Assembly (NCBI RefSeq): GCF_016859285.1
Contig: NC_053422.1
Location: forward strand, 16,661,001 to 16,725,000
Reading direction: 5' to 3'
Length of the DNA stretch: 64,000 nucleotides
Origin: Xiphias gladius
Taxonomy: Eukaryota; Chordata; Actinopteri; Istiophoriformes; Xiphiidae
A model generated the notes under the pieces. That model was not told the origin of the DNA. It did no database searches and saw nothing but the letters and a program-made list of their open reading frames with translations. Below are positions 35,629 to 48,533 of the stretch, piece after piece; positions within the stretch are counted from its first letter, which is position 1, and every line of letters starts with the position of its first letter. The translations under genes were made by a program, and so were the position numbers.

Positions 35629-37315
35629 GCCAACTCATAGTTTAATTTAAGTACTTGAATAAAGGTAATCAGGTACATTTCACCTGTGAGTAGGCCTAAT
35701 ATACTGTATGTGCAACAAAATAGGTGTTGTGGACAAATTTGTACCCCCTTAAATGTCTCCCATTAACTGTTTAGTTTAAACAAAAGACATTATAGCCGAC
35801 TTCCTGTTTTCAGTCTCCCAAAAACAGCTTGACTTCAGTAAGATATTGTCTTTTTTATTATTATTTTCCTCAGCATACTTGCTTAAAATGCAGTAAGACA
35901 AATTTGATATTATTTTATGAAGTTATTGTTTATGGTGTAGTCGGGGAAAAAAAGATAACAGTAAGTTTATAATTGCATTATATATGATTTCCCTTTGAAA
36001 AATACCCGTATTCAGTTCTTTCTTCAATATATAGTCCGCTATAATATATGGAAAATACAGAAATTGGTCATTCAAATCAAGTTTAAAGTAAAACGAAGGT
36101 AAGTAGGTCTATTATCCACTACATCCCTGCTTAAAACAACCACAGGAGGGCAGCAAAAACCTAAAAACTGGCAGGTAATTTACCAGTTCTGAAGTCCTTC
36201 AGAGACACAAACTTGCTGTTTACAAACATAACTGTGTGATCACTATGCGCAAAGTTTATTCTTAATCCAACCTGGTGCTGGGTTTATGCCTTTTCCACAT
36301 TCAGATGACTTGCTCAGAATACCATGCAGTGAACTGTATATTCCACCTGCTTGTTTACGTTCATCTGCATCTCAGTCTGCTCAAACATTCATAAAAGATT
36401 AATGCCAGTATCTTCATCAGAACACTCACTATCAGCTGTAACAGCAGTCAGCTGGTAGCATTAAGAAGGCTCATGTTAATGGAGAGAGAAGTGCCACAGG
36501 CCTGAACATTAAAGCAAGTGCAACATAAACATCAACCACTTGCATATTTTGCGGAAAACTTGAAATACATAAGGTCATAGCGACCAAGTAAAACCAATAT
36601 GGCTAAAAAATAAGGAATGTGGTGTTAGCCCCTATGGTATACGTTAGAATTTTAATGTGCAGTACAGACTGTACTGTGCAATCTTTCTGAGCTTTACATT
36701 TACCTAAAATAGTACTGGAAATGTCTTCAAACATTCAGACCCCAAAAAAACATCGTCCCACTGCTGTGTGCCAAAAATGAAAACCTGTGCTTTTTTTGGG
36801 CTGTATAAATCTTTAATATTTATCTAGATGAGGGGTTACTGTAGGGGGAGGATCCATGTATAGGGACTCAGTTTAAACAGTGCAGCATAAACAATGTTCC
36901 CATTGGTCCCCTTGCAGTTATACAGATGTTCAAGCTCATCGAAGGGGAACTAATAAAAGGTTTTTATCCTCTTTTCACCAATTCTAAAATGTTACATGTG
37001 TCTGAAAGACAGCTGCTTGTAGGTGCCCAGACACACCCAGAGCCTTCATCTTCCACCATCAGGCTTCCACTTAGACCTATTACAGTCTATAAATATCCTC
37101 CAAACTGTACTTGTAAAGTGCTAAAACCTTACAGCAGCTCTGCAAGATTCTGCTTCACCGTGTCAGTCAAACACTGAAAAGCAGAGAAGGGAGTATATCA
37201 TTTAAATGCTGTACAACAAGGAGGAATCAGAACCCTTTGGCATAGTATCATGATAAAAAAGCGACTTAACGAAAAAGGGTCATTACAAGTTAAGCAGTTT
37301 ACTCAGGATGACAAG

Positions 37316-37398
37316 TCACCACTCCAGTGTCAGTCGTTCCATTTGATCATAGAGCGTGAGGTGGTCTGGAGCCTCAACCCCTATGTCTGTGTTTAGAC
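37316..37398 (-). other. Exon-like open frame, unassigned
   Basis: After an acceptor (tctttaattacgcag, minus strand), a frame that would complete a split codon encodes 26 residues including VEAPDHLTLYDQMERLTLEW, followed by TGA. It looks like a C-terminal exon, but no upstream exon was found and I do not recognise the protein. Confidence 0.2.
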
Positions 37399-39689
37399 CT
37401 GCGTAATTAAAGATAAGACAGCATATAAATTTGATTTGAGTAATATTCTATTGTGCAGGTTTGCATAAAGTTACTGTTCTTGATGCACGAAAATGACATT
37501 TTTCTTCTTTTTAAGTTTTTATTGAATCTTTAAAACCAGATGGGGAAAGTGATTAAAATTGAATTAGATTCTGATTAGGCTGAATGCAAACCAACCACGC
37601 TCACCAAACAACAACATAAAACAGATGATAGACTGAGAAAAAAGTTACAGATGTAATTTAACATATTCTCCTTCTGTTGTCCATCCCCAATTTCAGTTTC
37701 TCTCTTTTTTAGGACTTTTTTTTGGCATTGTATGCCTTTAGAGCTGTTGTTGTTGTACATATCTTGTTTTCGTGGCTCATTTTCGGCTTTCGTCCTGAAT
37801 TACATCATCTGAATCAAGCTTTCAGGAGCCTCTGACTCATATATAAATTAAAATCCAGTTCAAACATTTTATGGCTTCATCCATCTCCATCTATCAGAGG
37901 TGAGTTGGGTTCGGCTCCAGGTCCAGGCCTCAGCCCCGGTGCTTCCTGCCTCTACCGCCCTCCCCCCTTGCAGGGGCCTCCACGGGCCCAGAAAGATAAT
38001 TTCCAGCCTTATCCGAAACAAGGCAAAACAAAAACTTGCGACCAGCATACAGGGTGGTTGCATTAGTTGCACTCCAGCTATGGCAACAGTCCAGATCAGC
38101 AGTGAGAGAAAACAGTCTTTAGCTCTTCAGATAGGCTGAATAGGCTGGGTATTGTTGGAGAAGAATGACTTGGCATCCAGTTTGTTAAGTGGGGTACCAC
38201 TCTGTCAAGCTGTATGAATAAACAAAGACAGCTGCCAAATTTAAAGCAATAGATACCCCATCGTGTTCTCTTTCTCCACCACTTCATTGTAACAACATGC
38301 TAGAATTACAGATGGTAACAGTGAAACGTCCGCAGTTGACACGTCTGTCTCCCTTAAAACAGCCACTTGGTGTGTCCTGTTAGAGCTGTGGTTTGCTTCA
38401 GGATGTTTAGACAGAGTGCGAGTCTTATCTCCAGCTGATAAAGGATTGTGTTGAGGAGTATTTACATATGTGAGTCTGATGTGTATTTTTGCTGCATTAT
38501 TAACTATTATCTTTTGGGGCTACATTTTAATTGTCATTGCAATTTGTAGATTTACGGGGGTAAATTGATGGATTTAGAACAGATTTAGAGCAGATTTGTT
38601 GCATAGAGGTGTTAATTACATAGAATTAGAAAGATGTTTAGGTGGGACAGTACTGTGTGGTGTTGCTCCCCTCCTATCCAAAAACTCGGCTTCAATGGCT
38701 CTCTAATTACTGCTAGCAGGGATTTAGACTTACCCTCACAATTAGAGGAGAACATGGTTACTGTCCAATTTAGCCCCCCCCCCCCTTTCTGTCCCTTGTT
38801 AGAGAGAAAAGGCCTCTGTCAGCTGCAGAGTTGCGTTATGAATTTCAAGCCGTCCACTCATATCCTGGTAAAAGAAAGAAATTAGGAAGATAGCCAAGGC
38901 AGAAAACAGACGTAGTTGCATGGTGTGTGTATGCATGTGTTCAAAAGAGGGCAACTGAAAGAGGAGAGAGAAGAGACAAGGGGGGGGTGCAATGATTTAT
39001 TTTATGTGGGACAAATGGAAAAAGAAAGAAAATAAAAAAGGCAGAAAAAGGGATGCACCATGTAAGAAAAACAGGTTCACTCGAGCTGTAACTATTCTGT
39101 GTATTTATTCTATCTCACACTTGATTCGAGCAGTGTGATTATATAAGTGAAGTTATTTTCCTGAGAAACTTAGACTTCGATGTTTGTTTCCAAAGCAGGC
39201 CACCACAAGCTCTGCCAAAACCTTTCTTTTTTCTGCTTGGACCTCTCACTCACTCTCTCACTCTTTCTCTTCCTTTTTATTGTGTTTGTTGCTTTATGGA
39301 AGGGTTAGATGCGGTCCAGAGTGCTGTTGCCAATAGAGACTGTCTCAGTTCACCTCCAGTTGCTCGCTACTCCATTCATAAACAAATCACTCCAGCATGG
39401 GACCTCTGAGCTGCTACCTAAGAACAACAAGCAGAACTCGATCTGTATTTTGAAGTTTTCTACCTCTGCTTTTTCTCCTTCTCAGTTCACTCCTTTTTTT
39501 TTTTTAAACTTCCCTCTCTTGCTTTTTGCCTAATTCCCCTTCACTATTCCCTCCCTCCTCCCCCTCTGTGCTCAGAAGGGCCGGACCACTGACACTCTCC
39601 TCAGTGTGAATCTGTCAGGGAAGGAGTGTGTACGTCTTCATTTGGAAAACTTTTTTTTTTTTTAAACTTAGAGCACTAACTGGGAGCGG

Positions 39690-39988
39690 TGGGCAGGCTT
39701 TTTCAGAGTGTGAGAGTGGAGAGAGAGGAGACCCCCGCGGTGCTGTGTTTGACTAAACAAACAGCCGGGCTCAGAGTGGTACCTCCTCCAGCAGACTGCT
39801 GGGACAGCGGAGATTAACCTCAGACTCTGAACATCTGAGGGATCTATACATCTGAAGCAGCAGCCCCTGTAGAGACAAGCAGCTGGAAATCTCTCCTCTG
39901 ATTTCATAAGGAGGAGACCGACTGCTGGCTGGCAGCGTCCTCGGACACGGAGGGAAGATTTGTCTATGCATCTAGGATCAATCTGAAG
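39690..39988 (+). other. pdgfrb: pdgfrb 5' untranslated exon
   Basis: A relatively GC-rich segment ends in a strong donor (ATCTGAAG|GTAAGAGG, cut after 39988). It has no long frame. The next candidate exon begins at 50285 after a TTGCTTGCAG acceptor and carries the start codon. This fits the known PDGFRB structure of a non-coding first exon followed by a long intron. The transcription start is only approximate. Confidence 0.6.
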
Positions 39989-40522
39989 GTAAGAGGTCTT
40001 ACTTCCCTGTCACTGTTAAGGATTTTACTTTTAGTCATGGCTGCTGGGCAGCTGTTGGCAGACTTTAAGATGTATTGTACAAAGTGGTGAAAATTCACTT
40101 AGCCTGCATGGGAATACTGTGACAGATTGTATTTTATAGCCGTCAGTCTCAGAGAGGATACACCTCATCCTTACAACGCTGACCTCTTGGTTCATAAAAC
40201 TTTCTTTGATTTAAACTGATAAAAAAAATTTGATTTAATACTTGAAGACATTTTAAAAAAGAAAACTTAAATCTGTTTAGTTGTGTGATGTTGTTGCTAG
40301 TTAAAAGTAATGTGTCTATGTTAGTGGTATTTGTTACCCGCATGCTTGAATGTGTACACAACAGGAATTACAATGTGAAAGAGTGTGAGCAACCTGTTCA
40401 AACACGAACATGGCGATGACTTGCATCTATGTACATAGACACCTTTTCTCTCTTTACAAAGTGAAACTCTTACAATGTTTATCTTCTCACTAAGAGAATA
40501 CGTCTGACAAGGTATCCCAGGG

Positions 40523-40523
<1 letters not shown>

Positions 40524-40567
<44 letters not shown>
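40524..40567. repeat. (CA)n microsatellite
   Basis: A dinucleotide tract of about 22 units in pdgfrb intron 1. Confidence 0.95.
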
Positions 40568-40571
<4 letters not shown>

Positions 40572-42394
40572 TTAGGCTTTATAGCATAAGATGTTTGTAT
40601 GTGCTCCACTTTGTGCTCCATTGCGAAAGGGCTTGTTTATACAGCCCTCCTAAGTCACCCTGAGTGATCTGACAGTCCTCACCATTAAACCATCAGTCTC
40701 TTTCCTCCCCCTGCGCCTGTCCCCGCTGCATAACTATATGGAGAAGCTCACTGAAAAGCCATGGCTGTGCAGTGATATCAGAGCCGGCATCAGTCACTGT
40801 CACCAGCATCCTCTTTAACTGTGGATGGATCTCCTTTTAGTGATAACACATACCAGCTTGAATTTATGCCGTGATGCTTTGGTCGCCCATTTTAAATATA
40901 AATCTCTTATAAACCAGTGACTCGGTCTCGTCTGAGAAAAGCAGAGCCAAGCTGAAATAAACATTCTGTTGAATGATCTTCTTGCATTCATCACTGGAGA
41001 AGGTTTTACTACCTGGCATGAGTTACAATATAGCAATGTGAGCTATTTCATGGCTGAGACACATGTGGCCTGCATGCCTTTTCCCTGTAATCCGCCATAT
41101 GTTTTGCACCTGAAAAGCTTCCCCACTTCCCTGCTATGTATGGCTGCTTGGGTTTTAGTTGTCAGTTTGGCTGACTGCACATCCATCTTCTGTTTACAGA
41201 TAACCTTTTTGATATTGGAGCATCTGAATTAGCATCAGTTGTAATCAAAACACTGTTGGCATGTGTTTTGGGTCTGCTGCTCTCCTCCTCTTCAGTTAGA
41301 GGTTTTCTTTTGAAGTTTTTGATCTTCTTTGGCTCTGTGGATATTTGTTCCAGGCATTGTGTAGTACTGTTGTTGCAGATGAGCTGTTGGAAAAATTGCA
41401 TGCATGTCATATTTTTACCATCAACGGTATTAGCCTGTATTGCTTTCATATCATAATTATACCATCAGCAGGATGCCTCCTACAGAACATTGCACAGAAC
41501 CAATTTAAGACAGAAGATTTAGTCTGACAGATCTTTATAGGATGGATTTGTAAAACATAGTGAAGTTTCATTTGTTGCCTGACTGGCGGGGATTTTTCTC
41601 CCTGTGCGTCAGGCTGCTGGTATGTACTACAGCAGAGCTCTTCTCCCCGGCCCTGATGCAGCGCGGCCCATTCGGCTCCATTCCCCTGGCCCAGACCTAA
41701 TCCTTCGTCATCAGCTGTTTCCTGGCTCTCCAGGCTCTCTGCATGCCAGCCGCTCTGAGAAAATGTGCTTCACATTATGACCATGCAAAAAACATGCCAG
41801 GAGTCTGATCCGGCTCACAAGTGCTCTGGACTGCCGATATGTAACAGTTTGATCTCAGCAGCAAGTTTTGAAACACACTGATCCCATTCTGTCCTCCAGT
41901 GATTTTTCCATGGGGAGCTGAACACACAGCTGTTGAACAATCATGATTTCAAAACTACTGTGATTTTGTTTACATCTGGATGAGGTATATGGCTTAAAAA
42001 GTTATCTTGAGCTCTCAGAAACCTTATCACATGATTATATTTACACTTATTGATGACTGTGCACAATTTATATTTAAATATAGCAGTCTCTGACTCATTC
42101 TCTGGTGGTCACTTATTGTCTGATTAATGATTCATCATTCGTACTTTGAAACTCAGCTGTTGTTTCTTTGTCTCCTGTCCATCTAAAGGTCACTGCTTCT
42201 TTAATGCTGTACTCAGACACTATACTTAAGTGGCATAGCTTTAATGAAGAGCACTAAGTGGTGCTGTTATGCAGCATCCTGTACGGCTGCCTGTGCATCT
42301 GGCCTCCCCCTCATTCCCTACTTCTTTCTCTCCCACCAACTGACACAGAGCTGACAGGCAGCTGCATCTCATCGTCTCAAAGTAACAAAGCGCG

Positions 42395-43535
42395 TTACTC
42401 AAGTGCTGTGCTTGAGTATAATATGGGGGCACTATGAATATTTTCCAATTTATGCTACTTCATACCTCTACTCCAGAACATTTCAAAGGGAAGATTTTTA
42501 CTTTATACTCCACTACATTTGCTGTATGTGGTGACTATAGTTACTTGATACTTTTCAGGTTACTTTTACTTATGATACTTTTTGCTGATATAACTTCTGT
42601 GCTTTTACTTTGAAGGCCCTGAAAACCGATTTTGTCAGTTAGTTTTGATATGATGAGCAATGCGGTCCTACATTACTACACAATGTTCTGGCAAAGTTAG
42701 AGCAGTTTCGGTTATTTGTTAGGATTAACAGATTTTGATATTTGTATTAATGTCAGTGCTCTGGTTTTCAAGTGGGTGGGGCTCTTTTGGAAAACAGTGA
42801 TGTAATGCCTGTCTGTGCACCAATCATATTAGAGTCTGGCAACATTTTAATTAAAATGCGATGACAGGTGGGTGGTTGGTTGTTTATGTTTCCAGGCCAG
42901 TCGGTAATATTAAATGTTATAGAGAAATATTTAAAGGAATAATCGCTTATTTGCTTTCTTGCTGCAAGATTGATGGATCAATAACACTGTTATATCTGTA
43001 TGGTACATTTTAGGCTAAAGCCAGCAACCAGTTAATTTAGAGTAAGAGTGGAAACAGCAGGAAACAGATAAACTGACTCTGTCTGAAGGAAACCAAATCT
43101 GCCCTCCAGTACCTATAAAGCTCAAAAATTACCATATATACATGTACATTTATTAGCATAGAAGTACAAAAACTAAAGTGTAAATACAACAATTTGCCAA
43201 GAAATAATCCGACACATAATTCCCCATAAAATTGGGTTCCCAGTCTTTATGTTAAGCTAAACTAACCAGCTGGTGGCTTTAACATCATGTTCACCGCACA
43301 GACATGAGAGTGGTATTGATCTCCTCGTCTATCTTACTGCAAGAAAGTGGATGAGTGTATTTCCTAAAACTAGTGATTAATATTTAAAACAAATTTTTTT
43401 AGTGAATAAAAGTAGAAGTAAAAATGAAAGTAAAACTTCGGATGCTGGACTTTTACTTGTAAAAGTACTTGGAGTATATTTACATTGCCGTATTGTTCCT
43501 TTACTTAAGAAAATGGTCTTCCACCCCTGTATGGC
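42395..43535 (+). repeat. Compound interspersed repeat with nested insertion
   Basis: The left part (about 42395-42640, with ctactccagaacatttcaaa and ctttatactccactacattt) and the right part (about 43385-43535, with acttttacttgtaaaagtac and ending ttccacccctg) belong to the same teleost repeat family. They are separated by other DNA. The middle (about 42900-43320) contains ctaaagccagcaaccagtta and ccagtacctataaagctcaa, resembling the separate element at 62030-62600. Confidence 0.5.
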
Positions 43536-45189
43536 TATAATATTAGAAAGGTATTATGATCCCCTCCCTGAATTTACTTCATAAGGAAAAATACAGATTT
43601 TCAGCAGGAAGTTTGGGTCGCCATCAGATCCTGTTAGAGCAACACACTTTCTCTGTGGAGATTGTGCTGTCCTCGCTCCAACAAAAACATGCTGGATTTA
43701 GTGATACAGTGCAGTGAGACAGGAGGACAAAGAAAAACAGCCAATTGCTTTTACTAGATAAGAATATTCCACACAATGGAAAGTGGAGACTAATTTGGAT
43801 TTCTCTTGGTTTGTCTTCTAGTTATGTGCCGCTTTCTTTGAGGTTTAATGATATTTATCAGTAGCATTTCTTCTGATTTGTCAATACCCATGCACAGAAA
43901 AAAGTACTAAAAAGAATTTTTCAAAATAGTTTTGCTGCAAATGTCAACGTTAACATAACTCTGCATAAAATAACATTTCAGGGCAAAACTGCACAAATAG
44001 TATAAATTATCTACAGATTTGTGCTTCTCTGTCACTATAATCCCTTCTTTTCCTCTTCAGGCCTGTATTGCTGTGTTTAGAGAAACAAGTGGAATTTAAA
44101 GTCAGTCAGTCCTAATTGTATCCAGCTGTTTCTGGTTCTATCTTGTTGGGGGGTGTGGGTGTGTAAAAGCGGAGGGACTGGAAGTGTGTGTAGGCGTCCT
44201 CCATTTCTCACAAGGCAGGTTGGGGGTCTCATACCCTCAAGCGTTGGTGGGATGGCCTGTGTGCAGGGAAAAGAAAAAAAAGAGAAGAGGTGGGGTGTTG
44301 TACCCTGCACATGGGTGTGGAGGTCTTAGAAGAAAAATGTGGGAGGATGTAGTGCTGCTTATGCTAGCAAATATATCTGATATCCTTGCCTGAGAGCAAA
44401 AACAGTTTGCATTGGCGGGAACTGGGACAAAAAAATTATAGACTTAAGTGGTACCAACTCAAAGACTTACTACTCAAGAAAATGGGAAAAAATGACATGA
44501 CTTCAGTGACAACCACTGCTTTAGTTTTTGATATCTTTTTTCTTTCATTTAGGTTCTCAAATGAGCAGAAAATTAGACCATTACACTGATATCAAACACT
44601 AGCCACATCTAAGGATGTCATTCTACAACCATCAGTTTTACCCAGAAGCCCTTTACACCCCCCCCCCACCGCCACTACAAACAGCATTTACAACTCTGTT
44701 TGAAAGGGAGCAAACCAAAATCCACAGTTTCCCAAACATGTGTTGCCTGAGCAGGACAGAGTCACTTTGGTTGCTGGGGTACGACCTCACAGACACTGTA
44801 TCCTATAGCTGAACTGAGGAAAACCAAAGGGAGATTTATGAATAGGAATAATAGTAGAGGATTTTTTTAATGCTCCAGAATCTGATAATGCAAACTTGAG
44901 ATGGCTTCAGTGCAGCTTCAAGCTCTAAAGTTACAGGATACAAGCTGTTTTTTTGCTGATACAGAACTTTTCAAAGTCCTGTTTCCAGTTGTGTTACTGC
45001 AAAATCCAGTTGGGTTCAGTGTAAGTGAACCAAAAATCTTGACTATTTCTCTCAGCCAGATATCTGGATAACAAATGATGAACTCTCTCCAGTCTCAGTC
45101 TGTCCTGAAAGTAGTTACTCAGCAAAAAAGTTTCTAGTGTGGAAAAAAAAGTGATATCATGCTAAAATCAATATTTTAGCTGATATAAT

Positions 45190-45220
45190 GATCCATTGTT
45201 AAAAATATTAACAATGGATC
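45190..45220. repeat. Perfect 13-bp inverted repeat, 5-base loop
   Basis: gatccattgttaa is followed by the loop aaata and then ttaacaatggatc, an exact reverse complement of the first arm. It abuts the dispersed repeat at 45205-45290 and may be its terminal hairpin. Confidence 0.85.
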
Positions 45221-45290
45221 AAATGACAACTTGCAGTGTTAAGGGGTTGCTTGTAGTGACGAACCCACAGAGGTTTTTAGTGTCATTCAG
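45205..45290 (+). repeat. Dispersed repeat copy (pair with 9950-10040)
   Basis: Shares the ordered words atggatcaaatga, gttgct, tagtga and ccacagag with 9950-10040. Confidence 0.5.
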
Positions 45291-48200
45291 CTCATGTTTT
45301 GGTTTTTCTGGCCATATTTTTTATATTGTTTTGGTTCACTCTTGAGCCTCTCATCTATGCTGTTTTTCGGCTGCTGCAGGGAGCTGTTTTCATTTAGAAA
45401 AGCTCTGCACTACCTTCTCAGCACTAAATAAATAGCAGACACAGTTAACTGGTGATCATAGCGGATCATTTAGCAGCTTACAAGCCAAAATTTTATTTTG
45501 GCTTTTTTTTAAACATTTGCTGGATGGGCAGAAACACGGCTCAAAATAAAAGCTCCTAACAGATGCTAACAAATAAAAAAGCTGATACAGTTTGCACTTT
45601 AAATATGTTAGATATGGCACATACGACATTAAGAGAATATAAAAAAAAATAAAATAAAATCAGTAGAGATATTTCTAAATAAATGAAAATGTTTGAGGGT
45701 TCAGTGTCTGTCCCTTATCTTTTACAATATGAAAGATGGATTATTTTGATACAAACACAGGCATTTCCTGCTTACAGTGACTCATATATTCTGGCACGTC
45801 AGCAACATATTCATGTTGGCGACATGTGTGTTATCCCAACTGCAATGGCCTTTTAGTCATAAGCCTGCAGCTTATCAGTCATTATTACAACTCTGGCAAT
45901 GTACAGTATGTGTATTACTCATGTTGGCCAACAGTGAGAGCTGTCTGAGGTGGGAGCAGTGCATTGTGGGTCTTCTGCCAAGGGACCAGAAGGTTTTCCT
46001 CAGGGGGCTTGGTCTGTCCAAGATGAGTGATAAAAATGGAGGTTTGTTTTAACAAAGACACTCTGGGTCATTTTTTTCCCACAGAGCTTGCCAGAGTCCT
46101 GGTGCACAGAGATATGTCTAGAAAACCTGATATCCCTCTAAAATAGAGAACCAAAAAGACAAGAATGGCATCTACAGTACATTTATGCTCCGGTGCAGCT
46201 ATTGTAGTGATATGATTTAGTACATGACTTAATAAAGTGTTCAGTGTCAGAGAGAACTCATATTCGGGCCTACATGAGCGATAATATTTGCATTAGAAAG
46301 ACGTAACGGCTAAATTGGAGATGTTTGTTTTGAGGATCACAGCTTCCTGTACACTTCAGCAGAGTAAACACCACTGTCTGTGATGTAAGACTGTATGTGC
46401 GCTCCCTCTGCTGTCCCCCTCTCTGCTTTGATGTGGCGTTTCCCATAAACTGTGTTCTGTATGTCTGCATGCTCCCTTTGCTGTTATTTTTTTTCACTGT
46501 CTGCTTCTGCGTATTCAGTATTCTTGTGGTGCGTCGATGGTTTGTCATGGTTGGTGCATTGGTCTAATTGGTATGTTCTTGCATGTTGATAGTTTTTTTG
46601 TCTTTGTTTTTGTTTTTCTTTGCTCTTTGGTCTTGTTATTTAAAGCTTTTTTCCTCTTTGAAAAAAAGTTTCATTATGTGCTGTTGGTCCTCTAGTCATT
46701 GTGGCATCTTTCGTTGTCTCCACGAGTATTTGGCTAATGGTTGTGGTGGTCTGCTGTGTCATTGATGCATCACTGGCTTACACCCACACAAGGCCAGAAA
46801 TTTTCCCCATACAGGAAGTCAGAGCTCTCCAGCTGCACTTCAGGAGGCTTTTTAGACATCTTTCCCTCTTTTGTTATAGATTACTCTTCTTCCCCCCTTT
46901 TCCGAGAGCAACCTTTGCCCCTTGGGACACACTCAAGCAAACAGTTGGCTGCAAATGTGGTTCGGAAAAACATTTCCCACCTCATTGAGGACTGCTTCAT
47001 CACTGCCAGATGTTTAAATAAAACATGCAGATACAGTATATATAGATAATCCCAGCAGTGGGATTACAGGCTGCTGAGGGACTTGAGTTTACACACTCAA
47101 ACTGTATCCTGAGGCTGTGCGTGGGCTGTGTGCGTACCGCTGAGGTCGATTTTAGCATTCTTACTCTTTAGCTGGTGACACTTTGAGTGTAGTTGGGTTG
47201 TTTATGAAAACCGGGAAGGGTCAATCAGCCACCAAATTCCCAGCATCTGTGGGAAAACTCATATGGCAGGATAACAGTTTATCCCTCATGGTGTTTACTG
47301 TGCCATCACTTACATAAACACTGTTCGTTTTTTTTCAGACCTCCAGAATCATTGTGGGACTGCAGTATCCCATTTCAAAGATTAAAACGACAACAATAAA
47401 CATCTGGGTTACAGAAATGTTTTGCTGATTCTTTATGTCATCCTAAAGACAAGCTCTCTGCCTCAGATTGAGAAACACTTGACTCGACTTGACTTGATTT
47501 ATGGATATTGTGGATGCTTCTTACTGTAATTTGTCTCAAACACTACTCGATTGTCTTTATGGTTCAAACAAAGAGCAATTTTGTGTTTTAGGGGGTCAAA
47601 CTGCTACCAAGTGTTTTTATTAAGTGGGAAAGAGAGTCGCTGAAATGCTGCCAAACCTTCTTGGCAGATTCAATAGTGTCGTGACCCTTTTAACACTTCA
47701 TACCGTTGTCTGTTCTCTTCTTGCACAAAGACCTCACTAGGATAGAGCATGAAGACAGCCATGTTTTCAATACAGTTTAGAACTACCCGTAAGTGTCTCC
47801 TCACACCAAGACTACCACTTTGATGTTACTGTTGCATTTTCTTAAACTTCGGATTAGTCTCTGAAGTAACGTTAAGTCTCCAAACTCTTTTTGAAGCGGT
47901 CTCCTGGCTCCCCTTGGCCCTCTGATCCTAGTCCGCACATTTGGAGGGTCAGGTTCCTTCTCAGAGTCCCCCACTGCCCATTGGTCAACATAAAACCTCA
48001 TCGTGTAGCGGTAGCCAAACATTATTTTTCCGTCCCTTTCAAAGACTCCAAATTAAGAACTGAACACACCTACATTCTTGTTCAGCAAAGAATGTTTTGC
48101 AAATTCACATCCTCCAGCAGCCCTAACATAGCAGTCCGGATTGTTATAGCAAATACAGCATCAGCAGCCAGTAACCATAAGATTTGTGAGTTCTCATAGT

Positions 48201-48474
48201 GCCAAGTGACACATGCCTTTGGCGTCACAGAGTTTGGCTGTTGTCGCTCAAAGTCATCACCACTGACACTGAGGTTAGTGGCACTCATAAGCACTGATGT
48301 ACGGCTTCCTCAGTGGACAGTCCCTCGTTGCCGGTTGCTGGGGCCCTTGGGGATGAGGTGACCCCCTCTGCTCCGGTCGTCATCACCAGCAGTGTCCCAA
48401 GTGTATCAGCGGTCCTGGGAAAGTTTCTGAGAAATGCTGTGGGAACGTGAACTGTACACAGACATCAGTGACAA

Positions 48475-48533
48475 GGGGGGGGGGGGGGTCTGTGTGTGTG
48501 TATGTGTTTGTGTGTGTGTATGTGTGTGTGTGT
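48475..48533. repeat. Poly-G and (GT)n tract
   Basis: A run of about 13 G is followed by an imperfect GT tract in pdgfrb intron 1. Confidence 0.9.

Larger units (their letters stand above)
34370..39690. other. Divergent intergenic region between cdx1 and pdgfrb
   Basis: This 5.3-kb interval separates two divergently transcribed genes and must hold the cdx1 promoter and the distal pdgfrb promoter. It contains an interspersed repeat (35330-35628) and an unassigned exon-like frame on the minus strand (37316-37398). The stretch 39480-39665 is pyrimidine-rich, then has a T-run, just before the pdgfrb 5' exon. No other gene is supported. Confidence 0.5.

Noticed and set aside
36926..37177. 83-codon plus frame between cdx1 and pdgfrb
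   Set aside because: No domain, signal sequence or splice context; frames this long are expected by chance here.
46568..47049. Open frames of 65-102 codons in pdgfrb intron 1 with hydrophobic stretches
   Set aside because: No splice signals, no conserved domain, and composition typical of T-rich intron DNA.
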